Positions 16,760 to 25,811 of a DNA stretch of 64,000 nucleotides are shown here, piece after piece. Origin of the DNA: Brucella anthropi_A (GTDB lineage: Bacteria; Pseudomonadota; Alphaproteobacteria; Rhizobiales; Rhizobiaceae); the NCBI RefSeq assembly GCF_046630315.1, contig NZ_LQBD01000010.1:53323-117322 (forward strand), given 5' to 3'. Under the pieces are notes generated by a model that saw nothing but the letters and a program-made list of their open reading frames with translations, searched no databases and was not told where the DNA came from. The translations under genes and the position numbers were made by a program. Numbering within the stretch: position 1 is the stretch's first letter; each line of letters opens with the position of its first letter.

Positions 16760-17266
16760 ATGGCTTACAAAGACCCGGAAAACACGCTCGTTCTGGAAAC
16801 CACCAAGGGCAATGTCGTCCTGGAACTCTATCCGGATCTGGCGCCGGATCATGTGGCGCGCATCAAGGAACTGGCGCGCGAAGGCGCTTATGACGGCGTT
16901 GTGTTCCACCGCGTGATCGATGGCTTCATGGCGCAGACCGGCGACGTGAAGTTCGGCAAGACGGGCGGCACGCATTTCAACGGTTCGCGCGCCGGCATGG
17001 GCGGTTCGGACAAGCCGGACCTGAAGGCCGAGTTCTCCAACACGCCGCACAAGCGCGGCACGGCTTCGATGGCGCGTTCGGCCAACCCGAATTCGGCCAA
17101 TTCGCAGTTCTTCATCTGCTTTGCCGATGCTCCGTGGCTCGACCGCCAGTACAGCGTCTGGGGCCAGGTCATCGAAGGCATGGACAATGTCGACAAGATC
17201 AAGCGCGGCGAGCCCGTCGCCGATCCGGACCAGATCGTGACGGCGCGTATCGCCGCCGACATCTGA
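16760..17266 (+). CDS. ppiB: cytoplasmic cyclophilin-type peptidyl-prolyl isomerase
   Basis: A 168-residue cyclophilin without a signal peptide, so it is probably cytoplasmic. It shares FHRVIDGFMAQTGD and ANPNSANSQFFICF with its upstream neighbour and looks like the other half of a tandem duplication. The ribosome site is AAGGAGAG. A GC hairpin and a REP-like repeat follow. Confidence 0.92.
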   Translation: MAYKDPENTLVLETTKGNVVLELYPDLAPDHVARIKELAREGAYDGVVFHRVIDGFMAQTGDVKFGKTGGTHFNGSRAGMGGSDKPDLKAEFSNTPHKRGTASMARSANPNSANSQFFICFADAPWLDRQYSVWGQVIEGMDNVDKIKRGEPVADPDQIVTARIAADI

Positions 17267-17291
17267 TTCAATCGTCCGTATCGAGAAATTT

Positions 17292-17315
17292 CGGCTCCGG
17301 CTTCCGCCGGGGCCG
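17292..17315 (+). terminator. GC-rich hairpin after the cyclophilin pair
   Basis: A 10-base stem (17292-17301 with 17306-17315, one G-T pair) has a 4-base loop. It is followed by GATTCGTTT, only weakly T-rich. It is probably a terminator for the coaD-cyclophilin run. Confidence 0.55.
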
Positions 17316-17328
17316 TGATTCGTTTGCC

Positions 17329-17376
17329 GCATTTCCAGACGTAAAGCCGCTTCGTACTTTTGCTGGAAATGCTCTA
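17329..17376. repeat. REP-like repeat, minus orientation
   Basis: Arms GCATTTCCAG (17329-17338) and CTGGAAATGC (17363-17372) flank a core which, on the other strand, reads AAAAGTACGAAGCGG. It belongs to the same family as the repeats at 10317, 19635, 30735 and 36567. It ends about 10 bases before the queA start, so it lies in the queA leader. Confidence 0.65.
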
Positions 17377-17386
17377 GAGGTTCATC

Positions 17387-18478
17387 ATGCGTGTTGATCT
17401 TTTCGATTTCGATTTGCCGGAAGAGAGCATTGCCCTGCGCCCGGCAGAGCCGCGAGACCACGCCAGATTGTTGCGTGTCCGTCCCGGCCAGCCATTCGAG
17501 GATCGACAGGTGTTCGAACTGCCGGACCTGTTGCAGCCCGGCGATGCGCTTGTCTTCAACGACACCAAGGTCATTCCGGCGCAGCTTGAAGGCATGCGCG
17601 AGCGCGAGGGCAATATTTCGCAGGTCAGCGCCACGCTGCATATGCGCACCGGCCCCGACCGCTGGAAAGCTTTCCTGCGTCCGGGCAAGCGCGTGAAGGA
17701 AGGCGACCGCATCCGGTTCGGCCATTCCGGTTCGAGCTGCTTCCTCGGCACGCTCGACGCCACCGTGGCCGAAAAGGGCGATGCGGGCGAAGCGCTTCTC
17801 GTCTTCGATCTTTCCGGCGCCATGCTGGACGAGGCCATCGCATCGGTCGGGCACATTCCGCTGCCGCCCTATATCGCCTCGAAACGCGCCGAAGACGAGC
17901 GTGACCGCAAGGACTACCAGACGGTCTATGCGCGTGAGGAAGGGGCCGTGGCGGCACCCACCGCCGGATTGCATTTCACGCCGGACCTCCTGCAAAAGAT
18001 CAAGGCCAGAGGCATCGAGGAGCATTTCGTAACGCTGCATGTGGGGGCGGGGACCTTCCTGCCCGTCAAGGCCGACGACACGGCAGACCACAAGATGCAT
18101 TCGGAAATCGGATATGTGTCGCAGCGGACCGCCGATGCGCTCAATGCCGTGCACGCGCGGGGCGGCAGGATCGTCTGTGTCGGCACGACGTCGCTGCGCC
18201 TCATCGAAAGCGCTGCGGGGGAGGATGGCATCATCCGTCCATGGGCAGGCCCGACCGATATCTTCATCACGCCCGGCTATCGCTTCCGGGCCGTCGATCT
18301 TCTCATGACCAATTTTCATCTGCCGCGCTCGACGCTGTTCATGCTGGTATCGGCCTTCAGCGGTTTGGAGACGATGCGCGCCGCCTATGACCATGCCATC
18401 GGCAACGGCTATCGCTTCTATTCCTATGGCGACGGCAGCTTGCTTGAGCGGGCCGACACAGCGAAAGACACCGCATGA
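17387..18478 (+). CDS. queA: QueA, S-adenosylmethionine:tRNA ribosyltransferase-isomerase
   Basis: A 363-residue enzyme that transfers and rearranges the ribosyl part of SAM onto preQ1 in tRNA to give epoxyqueuosine. The family N-terminus DLFDFDLPEESIALRPAEPRD and the APTAGLHFT and HVGAGTF motifs are clear. It overlaps tgt by 4 bases (ATGA), so the two queuosine enzymes are translationally coupled. Length is typical. Confidence 0.96.
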   Translation: MRVDLFDFDLPEESIALRPAEPRDHARLLRVRPGQPFEDRQVFELPDLLQPGDALVFNDTKVIPAQLEGMREREGNISQVSATLHMRTGPDRWKAFLRPGKRVKEGDRIRFGHSGSSCFLGTLDATVAEKGDAGEALLVFDLSGAMLDEAIASVGHIPLPPYIASKRAEDERDRKDYQTVYAREEGAVAAPTAGLHFTPDLLQKIKARGIEEHFVTLHVGAGTFLPVKADDTADHKMHSEIGYVSQRTADALNAVHARGGRIVCVGTTSLRLIESAAGEDGIIRPWAGPTDIFITPGYRFRAVDLLMTNFHLPRSTLFMLVSAFSGLETMRAAYDHAIGNGYRFYSYGDGSLLERADTAKDTA

Positions 18479-19608
18479 CGACAGAAAATTTCGAATTCAA
18501 GGTGCTGGCAACCGACGGCGCGGCGCGTCAGGGCGCAATTTCCATGCCGCGCGGCGTGGTGCGCACGCCTGCCTTCATGCCGGTCGGCACGGCAGGCACG
18601 GTCAAGGCCATGTATATGGACCAGGTGAAGGAGCTTGGCGCCGATATCATCCTCGGCAACACCTATCACCTGATGCTGCGGCCGGGTGCCGAGCGCGTGG
18701 CGCGTCTTGGCGGCCTGCACGAATTCGGCGGCTGGAAAGGCCCGATCCTGACCGATTCCGGCGGTTTTCAGGTCATGTCGCTCGCGCAATTGCGCAAGCT
18801 CGACGAGAAAGGCGTGACCTTCCGTTCGCATATCGACGGAAAACCTTATGAAATGACGCCGGAACGCTCCATCGAGATTCAGGGGCTGCTCGACAGCGAT
18901 ATCCAGATGCAGCTCGATGAATGCGTGGCGCTGCCGTCACCGGAAAAGAACACCGAGCGCGCCATGGAACTGTCGCTGCGCTGGGCCGAGCGCTGCAAGG
19001 CCGCTTTCGGCAACCAGCCGGGCAAGGCGATGTTCGGCATCGTGCAGGGCGGCGACGTTGCGCGCCTGCGCGAGAGATCGGCGGAAGCATTGAAGGCGAT
19101 GGACCTCAAGGGCTATTCGGTCGGCGGGCTTGCGGTCGGGGAGCCGCAGCAGGTCATGCTCGACATGCTGGAAGTCGTCTGCCCGATCCTGCCTTCGGAA
19201 AAGCCGCGCTACCTGATGGGTGTCGGCACGCCGGACGATATACTGAAATCGGTGGCGCGCGGGATCGACATGTTCGATTGCGTGATGCCGACCCGTGCGG
19301 GCCGCCATGGCCTGGCTTTCACGCGGTTCGGCAAGGTGAACCTGCGCAATGCGCGCCATGCGGAAGATCATCGCCCGCTGGACCCGGAATCGGATTGCCC
19401 GGCATCGCGCGACTATAGCCGCGCCTATCTGCATCATCTGGTGAAATCCGGCGAAGCGCTCGGCGCCATGCTGCTGACCTGGAACAATCTGGCCTATTAT
19501 CAATATCTGATGAAGGGCATCCGCGCCGCGATTGCCGATGGGCGGTTCAACGATTTTGCCGCCGAAACCACGGAAGGATGGGCGAGGGGCGATATAGTCC
19601 CGCTCTGA
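18475..19608 (+). CDS. tgt: Tgt, tRNA-guanine transglycosylase with a degenerate zinc site
   Basis: A 377-residue TIM-barrel enzyme that swaps guanine-34 for preQ1 in tRNAs with GUN anticodons. The active-site regions DSGGFQVMSLAQLRK and the nucleophile loop MFDCVMPTRAGRHG are intact. The zinc site is not. In E. coli the ligands form C-D-C-Y-T-C plus a later His. Here the aligned stretch is Ser306-Asp-Cys308-Pro-Ala-Ser311 and the His is Asn337, so three of four ligands are gone. The fold around it (RDYSRAYLHHL) is kept, so this is likely lineage-specific loss rather than decay. It is coupled to queA. Confidence 0.94.
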   Translation: MTTENFEFKVLATDGAARQGAISMPRGVVRTPAFMPVGTAGTVKAMYMDQVKELGADIILGNTYHLMLRPGAERVARLGGLHEFGGWKGPILTDSGGFQVMSLAQLRKLDEKGVTFRSHIDGKPYEMTPERSIEIQGLLDSDIQMQLDECVALPSPEKNTERAMELSLRWAERCKAAFGNQPGKAMFGIVQGGDVARLRERSAEALKAMDLKGYSVGGLAVGEPQQVMLDMLEVVCPILPSEKPRYLMGVGTPDDILKSVARGIDMFDCVMPTRAGRHGLAFTRFGKVNLRNARHAEDHRPLDPESDCPASRDYSRAYLHHLVKSGEALGAMLLTWNNLAYYQYLMKGIRAAIADGRFNDFAAETTEGWARGDIVPL

Positions 19609-19634
19609 TTCGCTCCACGACCGGCAAGCAAGGC

Positions 19635-19732
19635 TGGAGCATTTTCGAGCCAAAAGTGCGAAGCGGGATAATCCGACAAAACAAATAGTTAGAGCGGTTC
19701 CGGCGATTCCGTTAAAACAGGAGCCGCTCTAA
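19635..19732. repeat. REP-like composite repeat between tgt and the TetR gene
   Basis: The left part (19635-19670) carries GGAGCATTTTCGAGCC followed by AAAAGTGCGAAGCGG. The right part is a 13-base stem (19689-19701 with 19720-19732, one G-T pair) with arms TTAGAGCGG and CCGCTCTAA. It lies between convergent genes and could end both transcripts. Confidence 0.65.
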
Positions 19733-19747
19733 TTATCAGCCTTGCTG

Positions 19748-20293
19748 CTATTCCACTGTCAGCATGGCTTCCAGACGGCAGAGGACGGAATGCTGCTCGG
19801 CATCCGTCAGGATATCACAATCAAGGATCTTGCCGCTTTCCATGCCGGCAATGGCCAGATAGGCGATCAGCGTCGTATCGGGATCAGCCGCATCCCTAAT
19901 CATCCGGTCCAGCAATGCCCGGTGGTAGTGGCGCACCGGCACCATGAAGCTCGGATCGTCGGCGAGCGCGGCCAGGATGCCGCATGCGGGCGCTTCGCTG
20001 TCGGTCTGAACCCGGTAAACATCGAGAAAAGCCCGCGCCACGCGGTTTTTATCGCCTTTCTGGAGTGTTTCCTGAACCTCCATGGCGTGTCCATGCTCTT
20101 TCATATATTCTTCAACAACGGCTTCGAGCAGTTTGGCCTTTGTCGGAAAAGAATAAAGCAATCCGCCTTTTGAAAGCCCCGCACGGGCTGCCACCGCATC
20201 GAGGGAGAGATGAGCGGGGCCAATTTCCCGAGCAAGCTCGGTAGCGGCGCGCAAGATTCTTTCGCGCGACGAGACTTTCTTTTTCGCTAACAA
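19748..20293 (-). CDS. TetR-family repressor of the adjacent RND efflux operon
   Basis: A regulator of about 181 residues. The N-terminal helix-turn-helix is clear (ILRAATELARE...LSLDAVAARAGLSKGGLLYSFPTKAKLL) and a variable ligand domain follows. The frame is open up to an ATG at 20359, but that version would run through the promoter palindrome at 20330. The TTG at 20293 has AGGAG 11 bases upstream and is preferred. It is divergent from the membrane fusion and RND pump genes and most likely represses them and itself. It resembles the Brucella BepR arrangement, but the pump is not clearly BepDE. Confidence 0.8.
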   Translation of the reverse strand: MLAKKKVSSRERILRAATELAREIGPAHLSLDAVAARAGLSKGGLLYSFPTKAKLLEAVVEEYMKEHGHAMEVQETLQKGDKNRVARAFLDVYRVQTDSEAPACGILAALADDPSFMVPVRHYHRALLDRMIRDAADPDTTLIAYLAIAGMESGKILDCDILTDAEQHSVLCRLEAMLTVE

Positions 20294-20322
20294 CGGACTT
20301 GCATCTCCTGACAGTTCGAGTG

Positions 20323-20349
20323 TTGACAATACCGTCCAGACGGTACAGT
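20323..20349 (+). promoter_or_regulatory. efflux promoter with embedded TetR-type operator
   Basis: A perfect -35 TTGACA (20323-20328) is followed at once by a perfect palindrome TACCGTC-CA-GACGGTA (20330-20345), which would fill the promoter spacer. A weak -10 (TACAGT, 20344-20349, or CAGTTA just after) follows. An operator inside the spacer is a classical repression layout for TetR proteins. Confidence 0.65.
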
Positions 20350-20467
20350 TATTCGCCACTCTCGTTCAAGTAAAATACGCGCGACCTTTGCGTGAATGCG
20401 AAAGAAGGCCCCGCGGTCAAACCCTCTAACCCTGATCGATCAGGGAGCCACTTGGAGTGCATCCGCA

Positions 20468-21619
20468 ATGATCAAGCGCCTTATTCTGGCAATCATATTC
20501 CTCGTGATCGTCGTTGGTGGCCTCGTCGGCTTTAACCTGTTCCGATCAAAGGCCATCAAGGATTTCTTCGCCAACATGCAGCAGCCCGCCCAGACGGTCT
20601 CGACCGTCACGGTGGAACCGGGTGTGTGGAAACCGGGCGTCGAAGCCATCGGCACCGCCAATGCGCTGAACGGCGTGGACCTGACCGTGCAGCTCGACGG
20701 CATTGTGCAGAAGATCAACTTCAAGGCCAATCAGGACGTCAAGCAGGGCGATGTCCTGCTGCAAATGGAAGACAGCATCCAGAAGGCCGATCTTGAGGCC
20801 GCGGAAGCGGAAGCCGTGCTGGCACAGCAAAACCTCAAGCGCGCCGACACGCTGCGCACGCGCGGCGTCGGCGCGGTGTCGAATGTCGACACGACCGCTT
20901 CGGCTGCCAATGCCGCCGTGGCCGTCGTGGAAAAAATGCGCGCAACGCTGGCGCAGAAATCCGTCAGGGCTCCGTTTTCCGGCGTCGTCGGCATTCCGAA
21001 GGTCGATCTTGGCCAGTATCTGACGCCCGGCACCGTGATCGCCACCTTGCAGAACACCGACGTGATGCGCATCGACTTCACCGTGCCGGAACAGTCGCTC
21101 CCGTCCATCAAGCTCGGACAGACCGTCAAGGTCGGTTCGTCGGCGCAGGCGCTCGACTTCACAGGCACGATTGTCGGCATCGATCCCAAGATCGATCCCG
21201 CGACGCGTCTCGTCTCGGTGCGCGCCGAAGTGCAGAACCCCGATCACAAGCTGACGCCCGGCCAGTTCGTGCAGGTCCGCGTCGAACTGCCGGAAGAAGA
21301 CAATGTCATCGCTCTCCCGCAGACGACGATCATCTCCAGCCTTTATGGTGATTATGTCTATGCGGTGCGCCCGGAACAGAAGCAGGACGGCACGAAAGCC
21401 GCCGATGCAAAGCCGGAAGAGGGCGAAAAGCAGGTGGCCCAGCAGGTTTTCATCAAGCTTGGGCGCCGTTATTCCGGCCTTGTTGAAGTGACGAGCGGCC
21501 TCAAGGCCGGCGACATCATCATCACCGCAGGCCAGAACCGGCTTTCGCCCGGCGTGCCGGTGAAAATCGACAACACCGTCAATCCCGTTCCGGCCGGCCA
21601 AGCGGCTGACAAGCAATAG
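20468..21619 (+). CDS. RND efflux membrane fusion (periplasmic adaptor) protein
   Basis: A 383-residue HlyD/AcrA-type adaptor. An N-terminal membrane anchor (about 4-23) is followed by the lipoyl halves (KINFKANQDVKQGDVLLQME and RAPFSGVVGIPKVDLGQYL), a short helical hairpin and beta-barrel regions. It bridges the inner-membrane pump and an outer-membrane channel. The ATG at 20468 gives a normal signal-anchor; the frame is open 24 codons further up but without support. A 9-base gap separates it from the pump gene. No outer-membrane channel gene is in this cluster. Confidence 0.9.
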   Translation: MIKRLILAIIFLVIVVGGLVGFNLFRSKAIKDFFANMQQPAQTVSTVTVEPGVWKPGVEAIGTANALNGVDLTVQLDGIVQKINFKANQDVKQGDVLLQMEDSIQKADLEAAEAEAVLAQQNLKRADTLRTRGVGAVSNVDTTASAANAAVAVVEKMRATLAQKSVRAPFSGVVGIPKVDLGQYLTPGTVIATLQNTDVMRIDFTVPEQSLPSIKLGQTVKVGSSAQALDFTGTIVGIDPKIDPATRLVSVRAEVQNPDHKLTPGQFVQVRVELPEEDNVIALPQTTIISSLYGDYVYAVRPEQKQDGTKAADAKPEEGEKQVAQQVFIKLGRRYSGLVEVTSGLKAGDIIITAGQNRLSPGVPVKIDNTVNPVPAGQAADKQ

Positions 21620-21628
21620 GCGATCCCG

Positions 21629-24600
21629 ATGAGCTTTTCCGATATTTTCATTCGGCGCCCCGTGCTTGCCACGGTAGTCGCCCTCATGATTATTCTGTTG
21701 GGCCTTCAGGGGATCGCGCAGCTGACTGTGCGCGAATATCCCAAGGTCGACGAAACCGTCATCACGATCACGACCAACTATGCCGGTGCGAGTGCCGATC
21801 TCATTCAGGGCTTCATCACCGCGCCGATCGCCGAAGCGGTCGCGACCACTGAAAACATCGACTATGTGACCTCGTCGAGCCGCCCGTCGTCGAGCACCGT
21901 GACCGTGCAGATGAAGCTCGGCGCAAACCCCGATGCGGCGCTGACGGAAGTGATCGCCAAGGTCAATCAGGTGCGCGGCGACCTGCCGGACGAATCCGAC
22001 GATCCGGTCATCGTGAAGGGCACGGGCCAGAACTTCGCCACCATGTATCTGGCGGCGCAGAACCCGAACATGACGAGCGAACAGATCACCGAATATCTGG
22101 AACGCGTCATCCAGCCGCGCATGTCCACCATCCAGGGCGTCGCAAAGGCTGAAATCCTCGGCGGTCAGGTCTATTCGATGCGCGTCTGGCTCGATCCGAT
22201 CCAGCTTGCGGCGCGCCAGATCACGGCGCCGGAGGTGCTGGCGGCGATCAAGGCCTCCAACTTCCTGTCGGCGCCAGGCACCACGAAGAACGAATATGTC
22301 GCGTCCTCGATCACGCTGAAATCGACCTTGCAGACCCCGGAAGCCTTCGGCGCCATGCCGATAAAGGCTTCGGGCGACGATGTCGTTCGTCTGCGCGATG
22401 TGGCGCGGGTGGAACTTGCGGCAAAGAGCACGGACACCATCGTTTCGTTCAACGGTTCGGCGGGTACATTCCTCGGCGTCTTCCCGACACCGGCGGCAAA
22501 CCCCATCGACATGGCGGCGGCCGTCCGCAAGGAACTGCCGTCGATCCAGGCATCGCTGCCGGAAGGCATGTCGCTGGTTCTGGTTTACGACGCGACCGAG
22601 CAGATCAGCTCGTCGATCAAGGAGGTCTTCACCACCATCGGCGAAGCCGTGGCGATCGTCATTCTGGTCATCATCGTCTTCCTCGGTTCGTTCCGCTCGA
22701 TCCTGATCCCGATTGTCACGATCCCGATCTCGCTGATCGGCGTGTGCTTCTTCCTTTATGTGCTCGGCTTCTCGATCAATCTGTTGTCGCTGCTTGCCAT
22801 GGTTCTCGCCATCGGCCTCGTGGTCGATGACGCGATCGTGGTTCTGGAAAACATCCACCGGCATATCGAGGAGGGCCTCAGGCCCATGGATGCCGCGTTC
22901 AAGGGCATGAAGGAAATCACCGGCTCGATCATCGCCATGACGATCACGCTGGCGGCGGTGTTCGCACCGCTCGGCTTCACGGGCGGCCTGACAGGCGCGC
23001 TGTTCCGCGAATTCGCCTTCACGCTCGCCGGTGCCGTCATCATCTCCGGCATTGCCGCCTTGACGATCTCGCCGATGATGTGTGCGCGCATGCTCAAGCA
23101 TGGCGACCAGACCCGGTTCCAGAAATTCATCGACCGGACCTTCTCGCGCTTCGAGAAGTGGTATCACCGCCGCGTCTCCAACTCGCTCGACTATCGCGGC
23201 ATTACGCTGATGATCGTTGTCGCGCTGATGGGACTGACGGGTTTCCTGTTCATGAACACGTCGAGCGAACTGGCGCCGGAAGAAGATTCCGGCGCGCTGT
23301 TCTCGATGTTCCAGGCGCCGCAATATGCAACCTCGGCCTATACCAATCTCTATGCCGAACAGATCGACGAACTGACGAAGGATCTTCCCGAACTGAAGAC
23401 CCGTTTCCAGATCGTCGGCATGGATGGCGGCACGACATCGGGTATCGCGCTGTGGGTTCTCAAAGACTGGAACGACCGTTCGCGCTCGCAAAAGGAGATC
23501 CAGCAGGACCTGACCGCACGTATCTCCAAGGTCGCGGGCGTGCAGGCTTTCATCTTCGCGCCTCCATCCCTGCCGGGAACGGGCGGCGGCCTGCCGATTT
23601 CGATCGCATTGCAGTCGACCGGTCCGGCCGATCAGGTCTTCGCGCTGGCCGAGGAAATCAAGAACGAGGCGCAGGCTTCCGGCCAGTTCATCATCGTGCA
23701 GAACTCGCTCTCCTTCAACGCGCCGCAGATCACGATCACCATCGACCGTGACCGCGCGGCGACGCTGGGCGTGCAGATCAGCGACATCGGTTCGACGCTC
23801 GGTCTTCTGACCGGCGGCGCATCGGTCGCCAAGTTCGACCGCGATTCAAACAGCTATGACATCATCACGCAGGTGCCGGACAATTATCGTTCAAACCCGG
23901 AAAAGCTCGGCGATTTCTATGTGCGCAGCGTTTCCGGCTCGATGATCCCGCTATCGTCGGTCATCACGATCAACCAGAACGCTTCGCCTGCGGCAATCGA
24001 ACAGTTCAACCAGTTGAACTCGGCCACGATTTCAGCCTTGCCGCTGCCGGGCGTCACAACCGGGCAGGGCCTGCAAACACTGGTCGATCTGGCCAAGTCC
24101 AAGATGCCGGAAGGCTTCTTCCTGGATTATTCCGGCCAGTCGCGTCTGGAAGTGGAGCAGGGCAACACGATCCTGATCGCCTTCGGCCTTGCCGTCATCG
24201 TGATCTATCTCGTGCTTGCGGCGCAGTTCGAAAGCTTCCGCGATCCGTTCATCATCATGATGTCGGTTCCGCTTTCGATCTTCGGCGCCATCGTGCCGCT
24301 GAATATTGGTCTGGGCACGCTCAACATCTATACGCAGGTCGGCCTCATCACCCTTGTCGGGCTGATTACCAAGCACGGCATTCTGATGGTGGAATTCGCC
24401 AATCAGCAACGCCGCCTGCATGGCCTGTCGCGCCGGGAAGCAATCGTCGTCGCGGCTGAAACCCGCCTGCGCCCGATCCTGATGACGACTGCAGCCATGG
24501 CGCTCGGTGTCGTGCCGCTCATCATCGCGACGGGTGCGGGGGCAGCCGCGCGTTACTCGATGGGTCTGGTGATCTTCACCGGCATCGTGATCGGTACGAT

Positions 24601-24727
24601 CTTCACGCTGTTCGTGGTGCCGATGTTCTACACCTTCATCGCGAAAAAGGACGTGGAAGGCGAATATGTCGCGCCTTCGGAAGAGGGCAGCGGGCCGACG
24701 GGACCAACTTCGGCGCAACATCACTGA
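21629..24727 (+). CDS. RND-family multidrug efflux permease
   Basis: A 1032-residue proton-driven pump of the HAE1/AcrB type with 12 membrane segments and two large periplasmic loops. The start MSFSDIFIRRPVLATVVALMI is typical. The proton-relay pair Asp400-Asp401 sits in VDDAIVVLEN, and the partner Lys lies in LITKHGILMVEFAN. It is closest in style to the MexK/MdtB-like branch and is shorter than classical AcrB. Expression is probably controlled by the divergent TetR protein. Substrates are unknown. A strong terminator follows. Confidence 0.93.
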   Translation: MSFSDIFIRRPVLATVVALMIILLGLQGIAQLTVREYPKVDETVITITTNYAGASADLIQGFITAPIAEAVATTENIDYVTSSSRPSSSTVTVQMKLGANPDAALTEVIAKVNQVRGDLPDESDDPVIVKGTGQNFATMYLAAQNPNMTSEQITEYLERVIQPRMSTIQGVAKAEILGGQVYSMRVWLDPIQLAARQITAPEVLAAIKASNFLSAPGTTKNEYVASSITLKSTLQTPEAFGAMPIKASGDDVVRLRDVARVELAAKSTDTIVSFNGSAGTFLGVFPTPAANPIDMAAAVRKELPSIQASLPEGMSLVLVYDATEQISSSIKEVFTTIGEAVAIVILVIIVFLGSFRSILIPIVTIPISLIGVCFFLYVLGFSINLLSLLAMVLAIGLVVDDAIVVLENIHRHIEEGLRPMDAAFKGMKEITGSIIAMTITLAAVFAPLGFTGGLTGALFREFAFTLAGAVIISGIAALTISPMMCARMLKHGDQTRFQKFIDRTFSRFEKWYHRRVSNSLDYRGITLMIVVALMGLTGFLFMNTSSELAPEEDSGALFSMFQAPQYATSAYTNLYAEQIDELTKDLPELKTRFQIVGMDGGTTSGIALWVLKDWNDRSRSQKEIQQDLTARISKVAGVQAFIFAPPSLPGTGGGLPISIALQSTGPADQVFALAEEIKNEAQASGQFIIVQNSLSFNAPQITITIDRDRAATLGVQISDIGSTLGLLTGGASVAKFDRDSNSYDIITQVPDNYRSNPEKLGDFYVRSVSGSMIPLSSVITINQNASPAAIEQFNQLNSATISALPLPGVTTGQGLQTLVDLAKSKMPEGFFLDYSGQSRLEVEQGNTILIAFGLAVIVIYLVLAAQFESFRDPFIIMMSVPLSIFGAIVPLNIGLGTLNIYTQVGLITLVGLITKHGILMVEFANQQRRLHGLSRREAIVVAAETRLRPILMTTAAMALGVVPLIIATGAGAAARYSMGLVIFTGIVIGTIFTLFVVPMFYTFIAKKDVEGEYVAPSEEGSGPTGPTSAQHH

Positions 24728-24748
24728 AACTTGCGTTGAACCAATGAC

Positions 24749-24781
24749 AAAGGGCGGCCTAGAAATAGGTCGCCCTTTTTG
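24749..24781 (+). terminator. rho-independent terminator of the RND operon
   Basis: The stem AAAGGGCGGCCTA with TAGGTCGCCCTTT (one G-T pair) closes on a GAAA tetraloop and ends in a T run (24776-24781). Confidence 0.9.
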
Positions 24782-24827
24782 TTTCCCCGACGTTGCAAAC
24801 GCTGCGTTCCAACCCATATGAGCCGGT

Positions 24828-25811
24828 ATGATTCCCTTATCCGTTCTCGATCTTTCGCCCGTTCCCGAAGGTAGCGATGCAGCGCAGTCGCTGCGCAACA
24901 CGCTGGAACTTGCGCAACATGCCGAACGGCTCGGCTTCCACCGTTACTGGCTGGCCGAACACCACAATATGCCGGGTATCGCCAGCGCCGCGACATCCGT
25001 GGTCATTGGTTACGTCGCCAACGGCACCTCGAAAATCCGTGTCGGCGCGGGCGGCGTGATGCTGCCCAATCATTCACCTCTGGTGATTGCGGAACAGTTC
25101 GGCACGCTTGCCTCCCTGTTTCCGGGCCGTATTGATCTCGGTCTTGGGCGCGCGCCCGGCACCGACCAGATCACCGCCCATGCGCTGCGTCGCAATCTCG
25201 ACAGCGATGCCAATGCCTTTCCGCAGGATGTGGTTGAGTTGCTCAACTATTTCAAAACAGCCGAACCCGGACAGCGCGTGCGCGCGGTACCGGGCGAGGG
25301 GCTGGACGTGCCTGTCTGGATTCTCGGTTCCAGCCTGTTCGGCGCACAGCTTGCCGCCATGCTGGGACTGCCCTACGCATTTGCCTCGCACTTCGCGCCT
25401 GCGGAAATGGAGCGCGCCATCGCGCTTTATCGCGAGCGGTTCGAGCCATCCGAATATATGCAAAAGCCTTACGTGATGCTGGGCCTCAATGTGATTGCGG
25501 CCGATACCGACGAAGAGGCGAACTATCTTTTCACCTCGCAGCTACAGGCATTCGTCAACCTGCGCAGCGGTCGCACCGGCAAGCTTCCGGCGCCAGTCGA
25601 GGGCTATGCGGAGCGGCTCGATCCGGCGGCACAGGCGCTCGTCCGTCAGATGCTGTCATGCCGCGTGGTCGGCGGGCCGGAGACCGTGGCAAAGGGCATC
25701 AAGGCCTTTGCGGAAAGCACCGGCGCCGATGAGCTGATGCTGACCGGCATGATCCACGATCACGAGAAGCGCCTGCATTCATACGAGATCGCAAGCCGGT
25801 CAATCGCCTGA
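24828..25811 (+). CDS. luciferase-like (LLM) flavin-dependent oxidoreductase
   Basis: A 327-residue TIM-barrel flavoprotein of the bacterial-luciferase superfamily, MsnO8-like subgroup. The start IPLSVLDLSPVPEGSDAAQSL and the RYWLAEHHNMPGIASAAT segment are typical. It would use FMNH2 and oxygen on an unknown substrate. Its 3' end overlaps the 3' end of the convergent LysR gene by 12 bases. Confidence 0.87.
   Translation: MIPLSVLDLSPVPEGSDAAQSLRNTLELAQHAERLGFHRYWLAEHHNMPGIASAATSVVIGYVANGTSKIRVGAGGVMLPNHSPLVIAEQFGTLASLFPGRIDLGLGRAPGTDQITAHALRRNLDSDANAFPQDVVELLNYFKTAEPGQRVRAVPGEGLDVPVWILGSSLFGAQLAAMLGLPYAFASHFAPAEMERAIALYRERFEPSEYMQKPYVMLGLNVIAADTDEEANYLFTSQLQAFVNLRSGRTGKLPAPVEGYAERLDPAAQALVRQMLSCRVVGGPETVAKGIKAFAESTGADELMLTGMIHDHEKRLHSYEIASRSIA

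Noticed and set aside
20546..23491. Open frame of about 980 codons antisense to the efflux genes
   Set aside because: Same GC-bias shadow effect. The sense strand encodes the adaptor and RND pump with all family motifs.
20468..24727. Naming the pump BepDE or BepFG
   Set aside because: The TetR neighbour resembles bepR, but the pump length (1032 residues) and sequence style do not clearly fit either named Brucella pump, so no symbol is given.
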